NCBI GenBank assembly: GCA_035315885.1
Contig: DATFXM010000093.1
Coordinates: 31,805-95,804, forward strand
DNA length: 64,000 nt
From: DATFXM01 sp035315885
GTDB taxonomy: Bacteria > Acidobacteriota > Blastocatellia > UBA7656
Direction: 5' to 3'
Part shown: in pieces, positions 62,744 to 64,000 of the stretch
Numbering within the stretch: position 1 is the first letter of the stretch
Layout of the letters: each line of letters starts with the position of its first letter
Notes under the pieces: generated by a model
Database searches by the model: none
Seen by the model: the letters and a program-made list of their open reading frames with translations, nothing else
Told to the model about the DNA's origin: nothing
Position numbers and translations under genes: made by a program

Positions 62744-64000
62744 AGTACCCGAACGCCCGCGAGCATCCCTGGCGCTGGTCGCTTTCGTAGCTCCACCAGC
62801 CCCTGCAGCAGGAGCAGCCGGCGCAGGGGTCGCAGCCCCGCCACCAGAGCTTGCGGTAAGTCGCTTCTGCTCGTCGGCAGTAATCTGGAACATGTACCTG
62901 ACCAGCAAATCGACATGGTCCTTGTCGTACGCCTGGAACGATGGCGGAGTCGGTCCGCTGAACACCCATCGATCGTGTCCGGGGTCCTGCTTGAACAGTC
63001 CGGACGGCATCGAAGTGCCCGGCGAAATGAATGACGGGTCGAGCAACCACCGGCGCGTCCATGCCGGCTTCAATCGCTCAGGAGCCAGCAGGAAGTTTGG
63101 CGCCGTTGCCTTCGCGTCGTGAGACGGATCCCCGGTCATGTGACACTTCAGGCAAGGCGCGGCGTTTGAAGTGAACAACGCACGCGCAAGCCCTTGTTCG
63201 TCGGCGGACAGCGGATCCAGCCGCTCCGGAATATAAGGCTGAGGCTGAGCCGAGCCTCCCATAAAGAAGTTCACAAGCGCTTGAAGCTCATTCGGCGAGA
63301 AGTTGAAGGTCGGCATTCTCGCTTTCAGATATCGCCGAACGCCATTCCGGTTCTCACCGGGTTGCGGGTGCAACTGCAAGCTCGCTCCCCAGTCGTCGCT
63401 CGATGGTTGACCGTGACCCGCCACAGCTTGAGCAAGCTGAGCTCGCTCCTGCGGCGTAGCAAGCGACGGATCCTTCAAGAACCGTAACAACCAATCGGGA
63501 TTCACCCTCGCACCTTCGCTGGTCAACCTGGGCGGCAATTGCTCCTTGCCGTCGGCGTCCTGATAAGCGGGTAGTCCCATCAAGATCGATTCCTGCCCGA
63601 TCAACACGTTATGACAACCCATGCAGTTGTACTTCTGAACAACCCACCAGCCATCCTGAACCGACTTCTTTTGACCGGCGGGATTGTATCGCATGCTTTC
63701 CGGCAGGTTGGTCTCCACGCTTCCAAGCAGGAACGTGGTCAACGCGGTGATGTCCGACTCCGGCAAATAGATGTTGGGCATCCGCAGCCGCTCATCGGCG
63801 CTCTTCTCTTTGCCTCGATCGTAGATTCCCGGACTGCGAAGTTTGTTCTCGAAGAATCCCTTGTGGTCATACCATTCTTCGCGACCCTTGGCTTCGATCT
63901 TGTGTCCGGTGATTGGGTCCTCGCCCTTCATCGCGGCCTGCTGCAGAAGTGCGAAATCAAGCCGTTCTATCGGCTTGCTTCCTTCGACGCTTAGCTCGGT
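62720..64000 (-). CDS. Diheme c-type cytochrome (partial, N-terminus beyond window edge)
   Basis: The frame is open to base 64000, so the start lies outside; about 427 residues are visible. Two heme motifs occur: CMGCH (about 134-138 of the ATG-based frame starting at 63931) and CLKCH. A FLKDPSLATPQERAQLAQAVAGHG region and WLLDPSFISPGTSMPSG are typical of periplasmic cytochromes with Met ligands. The C-terminal stretch is Ala/Pro/Gly-rich and is encoded in its final residues by a TACTGCN array. Position at the start of the cluster suggests electron transfer to the oxidase. Confidence 0.85.
   Translation of the reverse strand, partial: TELSVEGSKPIERLDFALLQQAAMKGEDPITGHKIEAKGREEWYDHKGFFENKLRSPGIYDRGKEKSADERLRMPNIYLPESDITALTTFLLGSVETNLPESMRYNPAGQKKSVQDGWWVVQKYNCMGCHNVLIGQESILMGLPAYQDADGKEQLPPRLTSEGARVNPDWLLRFLKDPSLATPQERAQLAQAVAGHGQPSSDDWGASLQLHPQPGENRNGVRRYLKARMPTFNFSPNELQALVNFFMGGSAQPQPYIPERLDPLSADEQGLARALFTSNAAPCLKCHMTGDPSHDAKATAPNFLLAPERLKPAWTRRWLLDPSFISPGTSMPSGLFKQDPGHDRWVFSGPTPPSFQAYDKDHVDLLVRYMFQITADEQKRLTASSGGGAATPAPAAPAAGAGGATKATSARDARGRSGTRAVGSMQ

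Overview
The window looks like chromosomal DNA of a Gram-negative, aerobically respiring bacterium. It has outer-membrane proteins, a PilT motor, an aa3-type cytochrome oxidase and many secreted lipoproteins and beta-rich proteins. The gene content (CysO/Mec/CysM-type sulfur transfer, secreted PPC, HYR and YCF48-like proteins, short-unit intergenic repeats) would fit Acidobacteriota, perhaps Blastocatellia. That assignment is inference from content, not from a marker gene. I saw no rRNA, tRNA, CRISPR array, insertion sequence or phage module.

Layout. 1-1.6 kb: 5' part of pilT (cut by the window edge) and a small exported protein. 1.6-10.1 kb (minus strand): a probable long operon, cysM - isochorismatase-like - mec (JAMM) - CysO/MoeZ/rhodanese fusion - glcD - FHA/DUF309 fusion - glcE - glcF. 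It couples sulfur-carrier cysteine synthesis with glycolate oxidase. 10.3-17.8 kb (plus): fdhE-like, a porin, a DinB protein, a MobB-like P-loop protein, a TPP riboswitch with thiC, a cobalamin-binding-type protein and a RidA protein. 17.9-24.7 kb (minus): mtgA, an APC permease, a DUF4149 protein, trxB, a leucyl aminopeptidase and an NAD-type isocitrate dehydrogenase. 24.9-32.1 kb (plus): queD, an Omp85-like barrel with a novel beta-repeat partner, and an S9 peptidase. 32.2-40.1 kb: zinc-ribbon membrane protein, OmpA-type protein, LOG protein, PAS hybrid histidine kinase, UspA and an NtrC-type regulator. 40.1-51.7 kb (plus): an unusual intergenic region, then a secreted-protein island (beta-helix/HYR protein, FecR/Ig-like protein, exported caspase-TPR protein, YCF48-like lipoprotein, exported proteins, HExxH/PPC protein). 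51.9-64 kb: a ferredoxin, then a minus-strand respiratory cluster with cytochrome c and cupredoxin lipoprotein, ctaA, ctaB, cox subunits II, I, III, III', IV and assembly-type membrane proteins.

The strongest signal not explained by genes is a set of intergenic elements made of short tandem units. At least four families have unrelated 7-bp units that share one rule, six near-constant bases and one free base: CTGAGTN, GGGTTTN, TACTGCN and TGAAATN. In many loci a left arm of units faces an inverted-complement right arm across a unique centre. Elements often begin exactly at a stop codon, and they encode the last residues of TrxB and of a cytochrome c. Elements with other unit lengths but the same two-arm layout occur too. 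I consider this the most likely undescribed system here. The CysO-E1-rhodanese fusion with its JAMM partner and the caspase locus come next.
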